DNA of 64,000 nt. Origin: Gemmobacter aquatilis. Lineage in GTDB: Bacteria; Pseudomonadota; Alphaproteobacteria; Rhodobacterales; Rhodobacteraceae. The stretch covers positions 580,555-644,554 of the forward strand of contig NZ_FOCE01000002.1 in assembly GCF_900110025.1 (NCBI RefSeq), given 5' to 3'. Shown in pieces: positions 36,544 to 44,399 of the stretch (position 1 is its first letter; the number at the start of each line of letters is the position of its first letter). The notes beneath the pieces were generated by a model that was given only the letters and a program-made list of their open reading frames with translations, searched no databases and had not been told where the DNA came from. The position numbers and the translations under genes were made by a program.

Positions 36544-36710
36544 AGCCCTGCCGAAAAATGTCTGGCCGGTTGGTTATCCCGGTCCCCGCCCTGTGGCGGG
36601 AGTGTCGCCGCAAGGCGAACCCACGGCGCCACCGATTCACCACGCTGGCGCTGCACAGACACGGGCCGAAACACGGACCCAAAACCACAGCGCCCCTCCG
36701 GGAGACGACG

Positions 36711-36941
36711 ATGACCCATTCCACCCGCACGATCCTTACCGCGCAACTGCTGATTTCCGGCATGATGGCGGCGCTGATGACCGGCTTTTTCGGCCTGCTG
36801 ACCCTCGGCCCCAGCGTCGAATTCCTGCATCACTGGGGTCAGACCTTTCTCACCGCCTGGCCTGTGGCCTTCCTGTTCTCGCTGGCCGTCGGGCCGCTGG
36901 CCTTCAAGCTCGCCTATCAGATCCACCGCATCTTCGGCTGA
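36711..36941 (+). CDS. DUF2798 small membrane protein
   Basis: 76 residues, two transmembrane helices: LLISGMMAALMTGFFGLLTL and FLTAWPVAFLFSLAVGPLAF, with WP/GP motifs typical of DUF2798. Start ATG at 36711 follows GGGAGACGACG. Function unknown. It sits between a structured leader and the 6S RNA gene on the same strand. Confidence 0.82.
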   Translation: MTHSTRTILTAQLLISGMMAALMTGFFGLLTLGPSVEFLHHWGQTFLTAWPVAFLFSLAVGPLAFKLAYQIHRIFG

Positions 36942-36980
36942 TCCCCTTGCCGAAGCGCGCGCCCGCGCCTATGTCTGTAC

Positions 36981-37143
36981 GTGGCGGGTGCTGCTCTTCG
37001 CGTGTGGGACACTTTTCCAGTGGCCGATAAGCAAATGAACGGGGGCTGGCTCTGGCAAGATCCTGGTCTTGTTACCTGGCGCCCACCTGAGACCTCTGGC
37101 TCTCGGGAAAACACGTCACCCACGGCCGCTGCGGGCCCGCCAC
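36981..37143 (+). ncRNA. ssrS: 6S RNA
   Basis: About 163 bases with the 6S architecture. The ends pair (GTGGCGGG at 36981-36988 with CCCGCCAC at 37136-37143), and the 5' arm carries CUCUUCGCGUGUGGGAC...CAGUGGCCGAUAA, matching the UUCGC...GGG...GCCGAUA core of 6S RNA. A large central bubble region and the GCGCCCACCUGAGACC segment follow on the 3' side. 6S RNA binds sigma70-RNA polymerase as a promoter mimic, mainly in stationary phase. Ends are approximate. Confidence 0.85.
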
Positions 37144-37167
37144 TTTCCCCCGGCATACCGACCCATG

Positions 37168-37192
37168 AAAAAGGGGCAGGTTTCCCTGCCCC
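37168..37192 (-). terminator. Terminator of the DUF481 gene
   Basis: On the minus strand GGGGCAGG / CCTGCCCC with a 4-base loop is followed by TTTTTC; it begins 29 bases after the stop at 37221. Confidence 0.8.
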
Positions 37193-37220
37193 AGTCGCGA
37201 TGAAAAGCGCCTGAACGGGC

Positions 37221-38051
37221 TTAGAACCCCATCACGAGCGACACGCCCAGCTTGTTGTCGGTGCGGACGTCGCGGCTGTCATTGTATTCGGTCAGATAGC
37301 TGACGCGGGTCGCAAACATGTCCGTCATCTTGAAGTTCACGCCCAGATCATTGTTGATCCGCAGCGCCGAATCCGACTTCAGGATATCGGTGTCATTGGT
37401 CGCGAAGATCGTCTCGTTGAACCTGTAGAAGAATCGCGACGAGGCGATGTAGCCCGTCTCTGTCGTGCTGTCGCCCAGCCCGTCTTCCAGATAGCTGACC
37501 CCGATCCCCGCCTGCAGGCGCCAGGTCATGTCGGGCGTGTTGTAGATACGGTAGCCCGGCCCCACGCCGATAAACCCGTCAATCGCGGTTTCCTCGGCCG
37601 TATCGGCCAGCCCGTCGCTTTCCACCCGGCCCAGCACAAAGCCATAGAGACTGTCGTTGAAATAGTAATTCGCGTCATAGACAGCGAACACATCCTCCTT
37701 GGTCGAGGTTCCGGCGTCATCGGCAAAGTCGATCGCCGCGCCCACCGTCTGCGCCCAGGGGCCGGATGCATAGCGCAGCCGTGCCCCGGCGCTCAGCTCC
37801 TGGCTTTCGTTGTTGCCAGTCTTGCCAGAATAGCCCAGCGACGCCGTGCCCGACAGGCCCGGGCGGAATTCCGGGTTGCCAAAACGTGCCTCGTCCTCGG
37901 CCTCGGCCAGATCGTCGGTGACAACCTCGTTGATGTCATCCAGCCGGTCATTCAGTGCCTCGGTCCCGGTCAGATCCTGCGCAAAGACAGGCGCCCCGGC
38001 GAGCATCAGTGCGGCGCAAGAGGCGCCGACGAAACGGAAGGTCTTGGTCAT
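37221..38051 (-). CDS. DUF481 outer-membrane beta-barrel-like protein
   Basis: 276 residues from ATG at 38051; upstream in-frame sequence lacks conservation features. Signal peptide MTKTFRFVGASCAALMLAGAPVFA, an acidic linker (ALNDRLDDINEVVTDDLAEAEDEARFG), then alternating amphipathic strands: LSGTASLGYSGKTGNNESQELSAG, WRLQAGIGVSYLEDG, ATRVSYLTEYNDSRDVRTDNKLGVSLVMGF, ending in Phe as outer-membrane barrels do. Related proteins are described as 'salt-induced'; function unproven. Monocistronic with its own terminator. Confidence 0.87.
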   Translation of the reverse strand: MTKTFRFVGASCAALMLAGAPVFAQDLTGTEALNDRLDDINEVVTDDLAEAEDEARFGNPEFRPGLSGTASLGYSGKTGNNESQELSAGARLRYASGPWAQTVGAAIDFADDAGTSTKEDVFAVYDANYYFNDSLYGFVLGRVESDGLADTAEETAIDGFIGVGPGYRIYNTPDMTWRLQAGIGVSYLEDGLGDSTTETGYIASSRFFYRFNETIFATNDTDILKSDSALRINNDLGVNFKMTDMFATRVSYLTEYNDSRDVRTDNKLGVSLVMGF

Positions 38052-38286
38052 GGCGTTTCCTTTCAGGTGGAAGAAACCGCCGCAGCGCAATGCCGCGGCC
38101 TGTTCTGACAACTGGAGACCATGGGCCGCAGAACAAGGGCCGCGCCGTATCGGGCCGAATAGCGGCGGTGAACCGCCGGAACGGGCCACCGGGGACAGCG
38201 GTCCCCCGCCCAAAAGGGGCCGGTTCCCTGCGCTGCCCCTAGGGCACCCCACCGCCGCGTCCTTCCGGCAACAGATTGAAAGGCAA

Positions 38287-38312
38287 TAAAAAAGCCCGGA
38301 TAAATCCGGGCT
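38287..38312 (-). terminator. Terminator after the 108-residue membrane protein
   Basis: On the minus strand AGCCCGGA / TCCGGGCT with a 4-base loop is followed by TTTTTTATTG. It ends the minus-strand group that begins with the riboflavin genes/nusB. Confidence 0.85.
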
Positions 38313-38337
38313 CTGGCATCGTTTCGCCGAGAAAGGC

Positions 38338-38664
38338 TCAGCGGCGGCGCGTGACAATCCGCTGCGCCGGGCTTTCCGCCGCCACCCGAACAGGTTCCAT
38401 CCGCATCTGCGGCGCACGGCGCCCGCCTTTCGGGCCGCTGTCATCCTCGGCCATGCGCATCACCGCGATGGCGAACTGCACCGCGCCGAACACCACGCCG
38501 TGAAACATCACCATCATGATCGCGGCCAGCCAGCCCATTTCGGTATCCAGCACCAGATGCCGCAGCCCGGCAATATCGGCCCAGACCAGCATTGCCACAA
38601 AGGCGACGGCCAGTGCAAAGCCGATGGCGACATGGGTGATATACAGACGGACCAGTTTCGGCAT
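38338..38664 (-). CDS. Small membrane protein, unknown
   Basis: 108 residues with two transmembrane helices (THVAIGFALAVAFVAMLVWADI and GWLAAIMMVMFHGVVFGAVQFAIAVM) and an Arg-rich cytoplasmic tail. I do not recognise a named family. It is followed by a strong terminator 26 bases downstream, and it lies 90 bases after the META lipoprotein gene on the same strand, so it may be transcribed alone or with that group. Confidence 0.78.
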   Translation of the reverse strand: MPKLVRLYITHVAIGFALAVAFVAMLVWADIAGLRHLVLDTEMGWLAAIMMVMFHGVVFGAVQFAIAVMRMAEDDSGPKGGRRAPQMRMEPVRVAAESPAQRIVTRRR

Positions 38665-38754
38665 GGCAGACTCTCCTGTGGTCAGGCCTCCATGCTAGCA
38701 CCCCTGCCGCAGACCGCCAGCGCCAAACCGTCGCAGGCCTGTCATTTTACCGTC

Positions 38755-39153
38755 TTACGGCGCACCCGGCACAAAGCGCAGGGTCCCGCCCTCCGGCCCG
38801 GTCAGAACCAGCGCCTCGCCGTCCAGCGCCGCGCCGGTCACGGCAGCCAGCGCCGCCAGATAGGCGCTTTCCGCCGCCAGATCGGGGCAGGCCATGCGGG
38901 TGGCGCCAATCTGCGACAGGGTAAAGGCGGGCAGATCGCCGCTGCGCGTGGCGAACCAGCGGTTGCAGGGCGCCTGCCCCGCCGCCTTGCCCGGCTCACG
39001 CAGGTCCAGCGTCGCGCGGGCAGGCGCCGCGGCCCCGTTCAGCGCCACCAGCCGCCAGTCGCGGGCCAGCGCCTCGGGCGTCAGCGCGGCCTGAGGCTCT
39101 TCCTGACAGGCCGCCAGCAGCAAGGCAAACGGCAGAACCAGTGCAGCTTTCAT
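38755..39153 (-). CDS. META-domain lipoprotein
   Basis: 132 residues. Lipobox LLLAAC in MKAALVLPFALLLAAC predicts a lipid-anchored periplasmic protein. The META-like domain shows LARDWRLVALNGAAAP, APCNRWFATRSGDLPAFTLSQIGATRMACPDL and LDGEALVLTGPEGGTLRFV. HslJ/META proteins in other bacteria are linked to heat or drug tolerance; the role here is unknown. Start set by the signal peptide; 25 bases after nusB. Confidence 0.85.
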   Translation of the reverse strand: MKAALVLPFALLLAACQEEPQAALTPEALARDWRLVALNGAAAPARATLDLREPGKAAGQAPCNRWFATRSGDLPAFTLSQIGATRMACPDLAAESAYLAALAAVTGAALDGEALVLTGPEGGTLRFVPGAP

Positions 39154-39178
39154 CACATCCCACTCCCCCGCCGGAAAC

Positions 39179-39664
39179 TCAGGCCGAAAACGCCTCGGGC
39201 TTGGCCTCGCGCGCCATATGGTCCAGCACGGCGTTGACGAATTTCGGCTCTTTCCCGTCGGGGAAGAACGCCTTGGCCACATCGACGAATTCGGTGATCA
39301 CCACCTTGGGCGGCGTCGCCATCGTCACGATCTCCGCCCCCGCCGCGCGGAACAGCGCGCGCAGCACCGGGTCGATCCGGTCGATCGGCCATTTCGCCAC
39401 CAGCGCCCGGTCGGTCAACTGGTCGATCTTGGCCTGCCAGTTCACCGCCTCGCCCACCAGCGCGCGGAAATGCGTGGCGTCGCCCTCGGCCATCTCATAG
39501 CCGTCCTCGAACACCTCGCCAAAGCGGTGGCTTTCAAACTCGCGCACCACCCGCTCTACCGTCTGACCCGAGATTTCCATCTGGAACAGCGCCTGAACGG
39601 CAAAGAATCGCGCGGCAGATTTCATCTGCCGCTTCATCAGGCTCTTGTCAGTGGGCGCGCTCAT
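39179..39664 (-). CDS. nusB: Transcription antitermination factor NusB
   Basis: 161 residues, all-helical NusB fold: ARFFAVQALFQMEISGQTVERVVREFE at the N-terminus and WPIDRIDPVLRALFRAAGAEI...VVITEFVDVAKAFFPDGKEPKFVNAVLDHMAREA at the end. It binds boxA RNA with S10 during rRNA transcription. Overlaps ribH by 4 bases, the classic rib-nusB linkage. Confidence 0.96.
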   Translation of the reverse strand: MSAPTDKSLMKRQMKSAARFFAVQALFQMEISGQTVERVVREFESHRFGEVFEDGYEMAEGDATHFRALVGEAVNWQAKIDQLTDRALVAKWPIDRIDPVLRALFRAAGAEIVTMATPPKVVITEFVDVAKAFFPDGKEPKFVNAVLDHMAREAKPEAFSA

Positions 39665-40179
39665 GCGACCGTGCCCCCTTCGGCGCGAAAGCCGATGCCC
39701 TTGCGCGCACTGGCCCAGTTCCGGCCCAGCGCGATCAGATGCAGCGCCGCCGCAGCAGCACCACCGCCCTTGTTCTGCCCGTCCGGCTCGGCCCGCACCA
39801 CGGCCTGTTCGCGGTTTTCCACCGTCAGGATGCCGTTGCCGATGCAGGCGCCCTGCAAGCCCAGCAGCGCAAGCCCGCGGCTGGAATCATTGCACACCGT
39901 ATCGTAATGCGTCGTCTCGCCCCGGATGATGCAGCCCAGCGCCACATAGCCGTCATAGTTCGACAGCCGTTCCGCCAGCGCGATCGCCGTCGGGATCTCC
40001 AGCGCGCCCGGCACCTCGATCAGCTCGACCTCGGCACCACAGGCCGCCGCAACGCCCTTGGCCCCGGCCACCAGGTCGTCGGCGATGTCCTTGTAGTAAG
40101 GCGCCACCACGATCAGCAGCTTCACCGGCTTGTCAAAGCTCGGCAGCGGCAGGGTGTAATGCTGTTCATTCGCAGCCAT
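39661..40179 (-). CDS. ribH: 6,7-dimethyl-8-ribityllumazine synthase
   Basis: 172 residues. Condenses 3,4-dihydroxybutanone phosphate with the pyrimidine precursor to lumazine. Substrate-binding motifs: VAPYYKDIADDLVAGA, EVPGALEIPTAIALA, YDGYVALGCIIRGETTHYDTVCNDSSRGL and GILTVENREQAVVRA. The start is three bases after the ribBX stop, and nusB overlaps the end. Confidence 0.96.
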   Translation of the reverse strand: MAANEQHYTLPLPSFDKPVKLLIVVAPYYKDIADDLVAGAKGVAAACGAEVELIEVPGALEIPTAIALAERLSNYDGYVALGCIIRGETTHYDTVCNDSSRGLALLGLQGACIGNGILTVENREQAVVRAEPDGQNKGGGAAAAALHLIALGRNWASARKGIGFRAEGGTVA

Positions 40180-40182
40180 GAT

Positions 40183-41280
40183 TTACTCCGTAATCGCGCG
40201 CGTGCCAGTGATCGACAGGCCGTAAGCGTCCAGCCCCACCACTTTCGGCGCCTTGGAATTGGTAACAAGCGTGATCTCGTGCAGGCCCAGCGCCGATAGG
40301 ATCTGTGCCCCCAGCCCATATTGCCGCAGCGTCTGCGGCGAGACCTCGGCCCCCTCCACCAGCTGCATCGAGGTGTCGCGCAGCAGCACCACAACCCCGC
40401 GCCCCTCGGCGGCAATCACCCGCATCGCGCCCGGCAGTTCGTTGGCATGGCTGGCCCCGCCGATGCCCAGCACGTCTTCCAGCGGGTTCAGCGCGTGCAT
40501 CCGCACCAGCACCGGCCCCGGCGCCGCAAGATCGCCCTTGGTCAGCACCACATGTTCCGCGCCCTGCGCCTGATCGGCGAAGATGCGCATGATCCATTCC
40601 CCGCCATGGATCGAGGTCACGCGCTTCACCGCGCGCTCTTTCAGCAGGTTGTCATGGCGGCGGCGATAGGCGATCAGATCGGAAATCGTGCCGATCTTCA
40701 GCCCGTGCTTCTGGGCGAATTGCACCAGATCGGGCAGACGCGCCATGGTGCCGTCATCGTTCATGATCTCGCAGATCACGCCCGCCGGTTTCAGCCCGGC
40801 CAGCCGCGCCACATCGGTTGCCGCCTCGGTATGGCCCGCCCGCACCAGCACGCCACCATCGCGCGCGCGCAGCGGGAAGATATGCCCCGGCGTCGCCAGA
40901 TCCTGCGCGCCCTTGGTCTCGTCAATCGCCACGGCCACGGTCAGCGCGCGGTCCTTGGCGGAAATCCCGGTATCCACCCCTTCGCGGGCCTCGATCGACA
41001 CGGTGAACGCCGTCTCGTGCCGCGACGAGTTCTTCGAGGCCATCAGCGGCAGCCCCAACTGGTCGATCCGCTCGCCGGTCAGCGTCAGGCAGATCAGCCC
41101 GCGCCCATGCGTCGCCATGAAGTTCACCGCCGCCGCATCACATTTCTCGGCCGGGATCACCAGATCACCCTCGTTCTCGCGGTCCTCGTGGTCCACCAGA
41201 ATGAACATGCGCCCGTTGCGGGCATCCTCGATGATCTCTTCGACCGAAGAGATCGCGTCCCTGTAATGCTGTTCGCTCAT
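40183..41280 (-). CDS. ribB: 3,4-dihydroxy-2-butanone-4-phosphate synthase with degenerate GTP cyclohydrolase II-like domain (RibBX)
   Basis: 365 residues. Residues 1-~205 are a complete DHBP synthase: MFILVDHEDRENEGDLVIPAE, FMATHGRGLICL, GHIFPLRARDGGVLVRAGHTEAATDVARLAGL. The remaining ~150 residues align with GTP cyclohydrolase II (PVLVRMHALNPLEDVLG...AAEGRGVVVLLRDTS) but lack the zinc ligands: the region where C-x10-C-x-C is expected reads IGGASHANELPGAMRV with no Cys, and the catalytic HRQEGR is LLRDTSM. The second domain is therefore probably inactive or regulatory, and active RibA must be elsewhere. Confidence 0.9.
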   Translation of the reverse strand: MSEQHYRDAISSVEEIIEDARNGRMFILVDHEDRENEGDLVIPAEKCDAAAVNFMATHGRGLICLTLTGERIDQLGLPLMASKNSSRHETAFTVSIEAREGVDTGISAKDRALTVAVAIDETKGAQDLATPGHIFPLRARDGGVLVRAGHTEAATDVARLAGLKPAGVICEIMNDDGTMARLPDLVQFAQKHGLKIGTISDLIAYRRRHDNLLKERAVKRVTSIHGGEWIMRIFADQAQGAEHVVLTKGDLAAPGPVLVRMHALNPLEDVLGIGGASHANELPGAMRVIAAEGRGVVVLLRDTSMQLVEGAEVSPQTLRQYGLGAQILSALGLHEITLVTNSKAPKVVGLDAYGLSITGTRAITE

Positions 41281-41487
41281 GTCTCGCCACCTTTCGTCCC
41301 GGTTCCCTTAGACCAAGATCCCGGCAAGCGCCAGAGAACCTTGGTCCGGGGCCTCTCCCAACCCCGCCGCCCCCCGGCGAAAAAGCCGTTGACGGGACTC
41401 AGCGACCCTGCCCAGACTTATAAATTACGCTTTGGAAGGAACACCCCAACAATCGCACAGACCATCTGCATTTTCAGGGAGAGAGAT

Positions 41488-43074
41488 ATGGCTAAGATCC
41501 AGATTGAAACCGCCTTCCGTGACCTTGAAGACTGGCCGGGGCGGCTGCTCGAAACCCGCGACGGCGGCACGATCACAACCCGCACCTCACAATCCTTTGT
41601 CTTCACCCATGGCAACGACAGCGACTTTGCGGGCTTCAGGGTGGCCGTTACCGGCAAGGGCCTGACCTACGATTCCTCGGGCGCGACGGGTGGCACGATA
41701 ACTGCCCTCAAGATTTTCGATGATCAGGGCAATCTGCTGATCACCTTCTCCAACTTCGCCAATAACGCCTTTGCTGCCGATTTCGCCCAGTTCTTTGCCA
41801 GTTTCATCGGCTCACCCGACCCCGATGTCGGCCCGGATTCAGATGGCAAGGTGACATGGTCCATGCTCATGTCGGGGAATGATACAGTCACGGCGGGGAA
41901 TGACAGCGACTGGCAAAGCCTCGTCGGTCTCGACGCCGGAAACGACCATTATACCATGGGCGCGGGCGATGACTACGTCAATGGCGGCATGGGCAACGAC
42001 ACCTATTCCGGTGGCGACGGCTACGATACGCTCAGCTATGACGAAACGCATTACAGCGATGGCCTTGCCATGATCCGTGGCGTTTCGGTGAACTTTGCCT
42101 CCGGCGTGGTGCTTGACCCCTGGGGGGGCACAGACAGTTTTTCCGGGTTCGAGGAAGTCCGCGGCTCGCGGCTCAACGACAGTTTCACCGGCGATGGCGA
42201 CCGCAACCGCTTCATGGGCCTGCGCGGCCGCGACACGATTGACGGCGGCTCCGACAGTTATGATTCCGGCGGCAACCGCACCGAGGATTACCGGGATGAG
42301 GTCCGCTACCATCGCGATTATGATCTCGGCGGCAACCGCGGCATTGTCGTCGATCTGGAAACGAGCTTCGCCAATGGCTCGATCAGGGGCACCATCCGCG
42401 ACGGCTTCGGCAATATCGACACCATGATCGACATCGAACGCGTGGTCGGCACCCGCTTCAACGACACCTTCGTCGGTTCACGCAACAACAACCAGTTCTC
42501 CGGTGGCGAGGGCAAGGACAGCTACAGCGGCGAAGACGGCTGGGATGCGATCAATTTCGGCCGCTGGTTCACGGATGATGCGCCCGATGGTATCAATGTC
42601 GATCTCACCCGCACCAGCGGGCAGATCATCAATGACGGCTTCGGCAACACCGAAAACGCCACCGGCATCGAAGCCATCTATGGCAGCGTGTCCAACGACA
42701 GGATCAAGGGAGACGCCGACGACAACGAATTCGCGGGCAGCGAGGGCACCGACACGCTGACCGGCGGCGGTGGCGCGGATTATTTCACCTTCAGCTGGGA
42801 AGGAGAGCTGAACCAGAACGACCGCATCACCGATTTCAAATCCGGCACCGACAAGCTCGCCTTCGACATCTACGGCTTTACCGGCATGACCGAAACGGTG
42901 ACCTTGGTGAACGGTCGCAATGCGACCGAGGCGCGGGGCACCTTCATCTTCGACGCCAGCAACGACACGCTGTATTGGGACAGCGACGGCACCGGCGCCG
43001 CAAACAAGGAGGCCATCGTGGTGTTGACCGGCGTCGCACGGCTTGCCGTCGGCGATTTCGAGCTCTGGGCCTGA
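41488..43074 (+). CDS. RTX protein 4: hemolysin-type calcium-binding protein
   Basis: 528 residues from ATG after AGGGAGAGAGAT. N-terminal ~130 residues are a small beta domain with no signal peptide (MAKIQIETAFRDLEDWPG). Repeats of the form GMGNDTYSGGDGYDTL, NDSFTGDGDRNRFMGLRGRDTIDGG, NDTFVGSRNNNQFSGGEGKDSYSGEDGWD, NDRIKGDADDNEFAGSEGTDTLTGGGGADYF alternate with ~60-residue spacers (VSVNFASG...; GIVVDLETSFANGSI; GINVDLTRTSG), the serralysin-like beta-roll arrangement. The end is GDFELWA. It lies on the opposite strand within the riboflavin cluster. TATAAATTA at 41419-41427 may be its -10 region. Confidence 0.85.
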   Translation: MAKIQIETAFRDLEDWPGRLLETRDGGTITTRTSQSFVFTHGNDSDFAGFRVAVTGKGLTYDSSGATGGTITALKIFDDQGNLLITFSNFANNAFAADFAQFFASFIGSPDPDVGPDSDGKVTWSMLMSGNDTVTAGNDSDWQSLVGLDAGNDHYTMGAGDDYVNGGMGNDTYSGGDGYDTLSYDETHYSDGLAMIRGVSVNFASGVVLDPWGGTDSFSGFEEVRGSRLNDSFTGDGDRNRFMGLRGRDTIDGGSDSYDSGGNRTEDYRDEVRYHRDYDLGGNRGIVVDLETSFANGSIRGTIRDGFGNIDTMIDIERVVGTRFNDTFVGSRNNNQFSGGEGKDSYSGEDGWDAINFGRWFTDDAPDGINVDLTRTSGQIINDGFGNTENATGIEAIYGSVSNDRIKGDADDNEFAGSEGTDTLTGGGGADYFTFSWEGELNQNDRITDFKSGTDKLAFDIYGFTGMTETVTLVNGRNATEARGTFIFDASNDTLYWDSDGTGAANKEAIVVLTGVARLAVGDFELWA

Positions 43075-43078
43075 CGGT

Positions 43079-43630
43079 CTACCCGCCGAAATAGGCGCTG
43101 GCGGGCACATAGCCTGCCAGCCGACCCGCCGCGCACCAGTCCCGCTCCAGCCCGTGATCGCCGATCAGCAGCACCCGGTCGCCCGGCACCCGGCCCAGCA
43201 CGGCGCGCAGATGCCGCGCCTGCGCGCCAAACCCGGCCAGCGCCCAAGGCGCGCCATGGGCCGCATCCAGCTCCGGGTTTTCCGCCAGCGCCCCGGCACT
43301 CAACGGTGCCACCGCCAGCCCAATCCGCGCCACCGCCTGCACCCCTGCCAGCTTGGCCGCGCGATCCTCCGGCAGGCGCGGCGCCTCCCGGCTCACCCGC
43401 AACGCGTTCGACGAAAACAGAAACGCCACCACATCCTGCCCGGTCTGCGCCCGCACACCCGCATAGGTGCGATACTCCAGCCCCAGTTCGCGCGCCCGCG
43501 CCACCCGTGTCCGCAGCACCTCGATCGGCAGCACCGGCAGCAGATCGCGCCGCGCCTTGCCCCAGCAATGGCGCCGCCAGCTTGCGCCCGGCGCCAGCGC
43601 CGGGCCGCCGTTATGGCCGATCACGCCCAT
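43079..43630 (-). CDS. Conserved hypothetical protein of the rib cluster
   Basis: 183 residues from ATG at 43630, overlapping the ribE 3' end by 10 bases. The N-terminus MGVIGHNGGP is a recurring start of small alphaproteobacterial proteins. The body has WRRHCWGKARRDLLPVLPIEVLRTRVARARELGLEYRTYAGVRAQTGQDVVAFLFSSNAL, and a C-terminal GDRVLLIGDHGLERDWCAAGRLAGYVPASAYF. It looks like a small nucleic-acid or nucleotide-interacting protein, but I do not recognise a function. Its overlap with ribE implies co-translation. Confidence 0.8.
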   Translation of the reverse strand: MGVIGHNGGPALAPGASWRRHCWGKARRDLLPVLPIEVLRTRVARARELGLEYRTYAGVRAQTGQDVVAFLFSSNALRVSREAPRLPEDRAAKLAGVQAVARIGLAVAPLSAGALAENPELDAAHGAPWALAGFGAQARHLRAVLGRVPGDRVLLIGDHGLERDWCAAGRLAGYVPASAYFGG

Positions 43631-44223
43631 TCCTGCAGCCGTGCCACATAGCGCGCCAGCGTGTCGATCTCCAGATTGATCGGCTGCCCCAGTGCCACTG
43701 CGTTCCAAGTGGTCACCTCTTGCGTATGCGGGATCAGGTTCACCCCGAACTCGCACCCTGCCACCTCGTTCACCGTCAGCGAGGTGCCGTTCAGCGCCAC
43801 CGATCCCTTCGGCGCGATGAACTTCGCCAAGGCTTCCGGCGCGCGGAAGGTCACCCGCAGGCTGTCGCCCTCGTGACGCAGCCCCACCACCTCGGCCACG
43901 CCATCCACATGGCCCGAAACGATATGCCCGCCCAGCTCGTCGCCCACCTTCAGCGCCCGCTCCAGATTGACCCGCGTGCCCACGGTCCAGCCGCCCAGCG
44001 TCGTCTTGCTCAGCGTCTCGGCACTGATCTGCACGTCGAACCAGTTCTGCGGCGTGCGCCCCAGCGCCACCACCGTCAGGCACACCCCCTCGCAGGCGAT
44101 CGAGGCACCGATGTCGATCCCCGCCACATCATAGCCGGTGCCGATCCGCGCGCGCAGGTCGCCCGCATGCTCCAGCGCCAGCACCGTGCCGACATCGGTC
44201 ACAATCCCCGTGAACATCCGCAA
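43621..44223 (-). CDS. ribE: Riboflavin synthase alpha subunit
   Basis: 200 residues (MFTGIVTDVGTV, two codons after the first Met, is the usual start; base 44217). Two tandem lumazine-binding domains are visible: first around GVCLTVVAL..NWFDVQISAETLSKTTLGGWTVGTRVNLERAL, GHIVSGHVDG, second around VALNGTSLTVNEVAGCEFGVNLIPHTQEVTTW and INLEIDTLARYVARL. It dismutates two lumazines to riboflavin. ribD would normally be upstream but is absent here; the divergent neighbour is the capsule gene kpsS. Confidence 0.95.
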   Translation of the reverse strand: MRMFTGIVTDVGTVLALEHAGDLRARIGTGYDVAGIDIGASIACEGVCLTVVALGRTPQNWFDVQISAETLSKTTLGGWTVGTRVNLERALKVGDELGGHIVSGHVDGVAEVVGLRHEGDSLRVTFRAPEALAKFIAPKGSVALNGTSLTVNEVAGCEFGVNLIPHTQEVTTWNAVALGQPINLEIDTLARYVARLQEWA

Positions 44224-44399
44224 TCTCCCGTTCTGCTCCCCGATTGCTACCGCCCACCTCCGCCCGCCGCAAGCCCGAAGCCCGCCGCGCCAAGGTCACA
44301 AAGCAGCCCGTCTTTTCGGCTATCTGATCGGAAAGCCAGTGCCGAATTCCCCTTTTTGCACTGGAATTTCATGCTACGGATGCCAAAAGAGGGTGCAGA

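Noticed and set aside
36981..37214. A 77-codon open frame over the 6S RNA
   Set aside because: The RNA's paired ends and conserved core explain the sequence; the peptide has no features.
40321..41487. Upstream in-frame extension of RTX protein 4 across ribBX
   Set aside because: Antisense to ribBX; AGGGAGAGAGAT before ATG at 41488 defines the start.
41281..41487. FMN riboswitch ahead of ribBX
   Set aside because: None of the conserved RFN-element segments (such as the AGGGGGCGG- or CCGAC-type cores) could be found on either strand.
44300..44399. Sigma54 promoter upstream of kpsS (TGGAATTTCATGC)
   Set aside because: The GG-to-GC spacing is 8 bases instead of the required 10.
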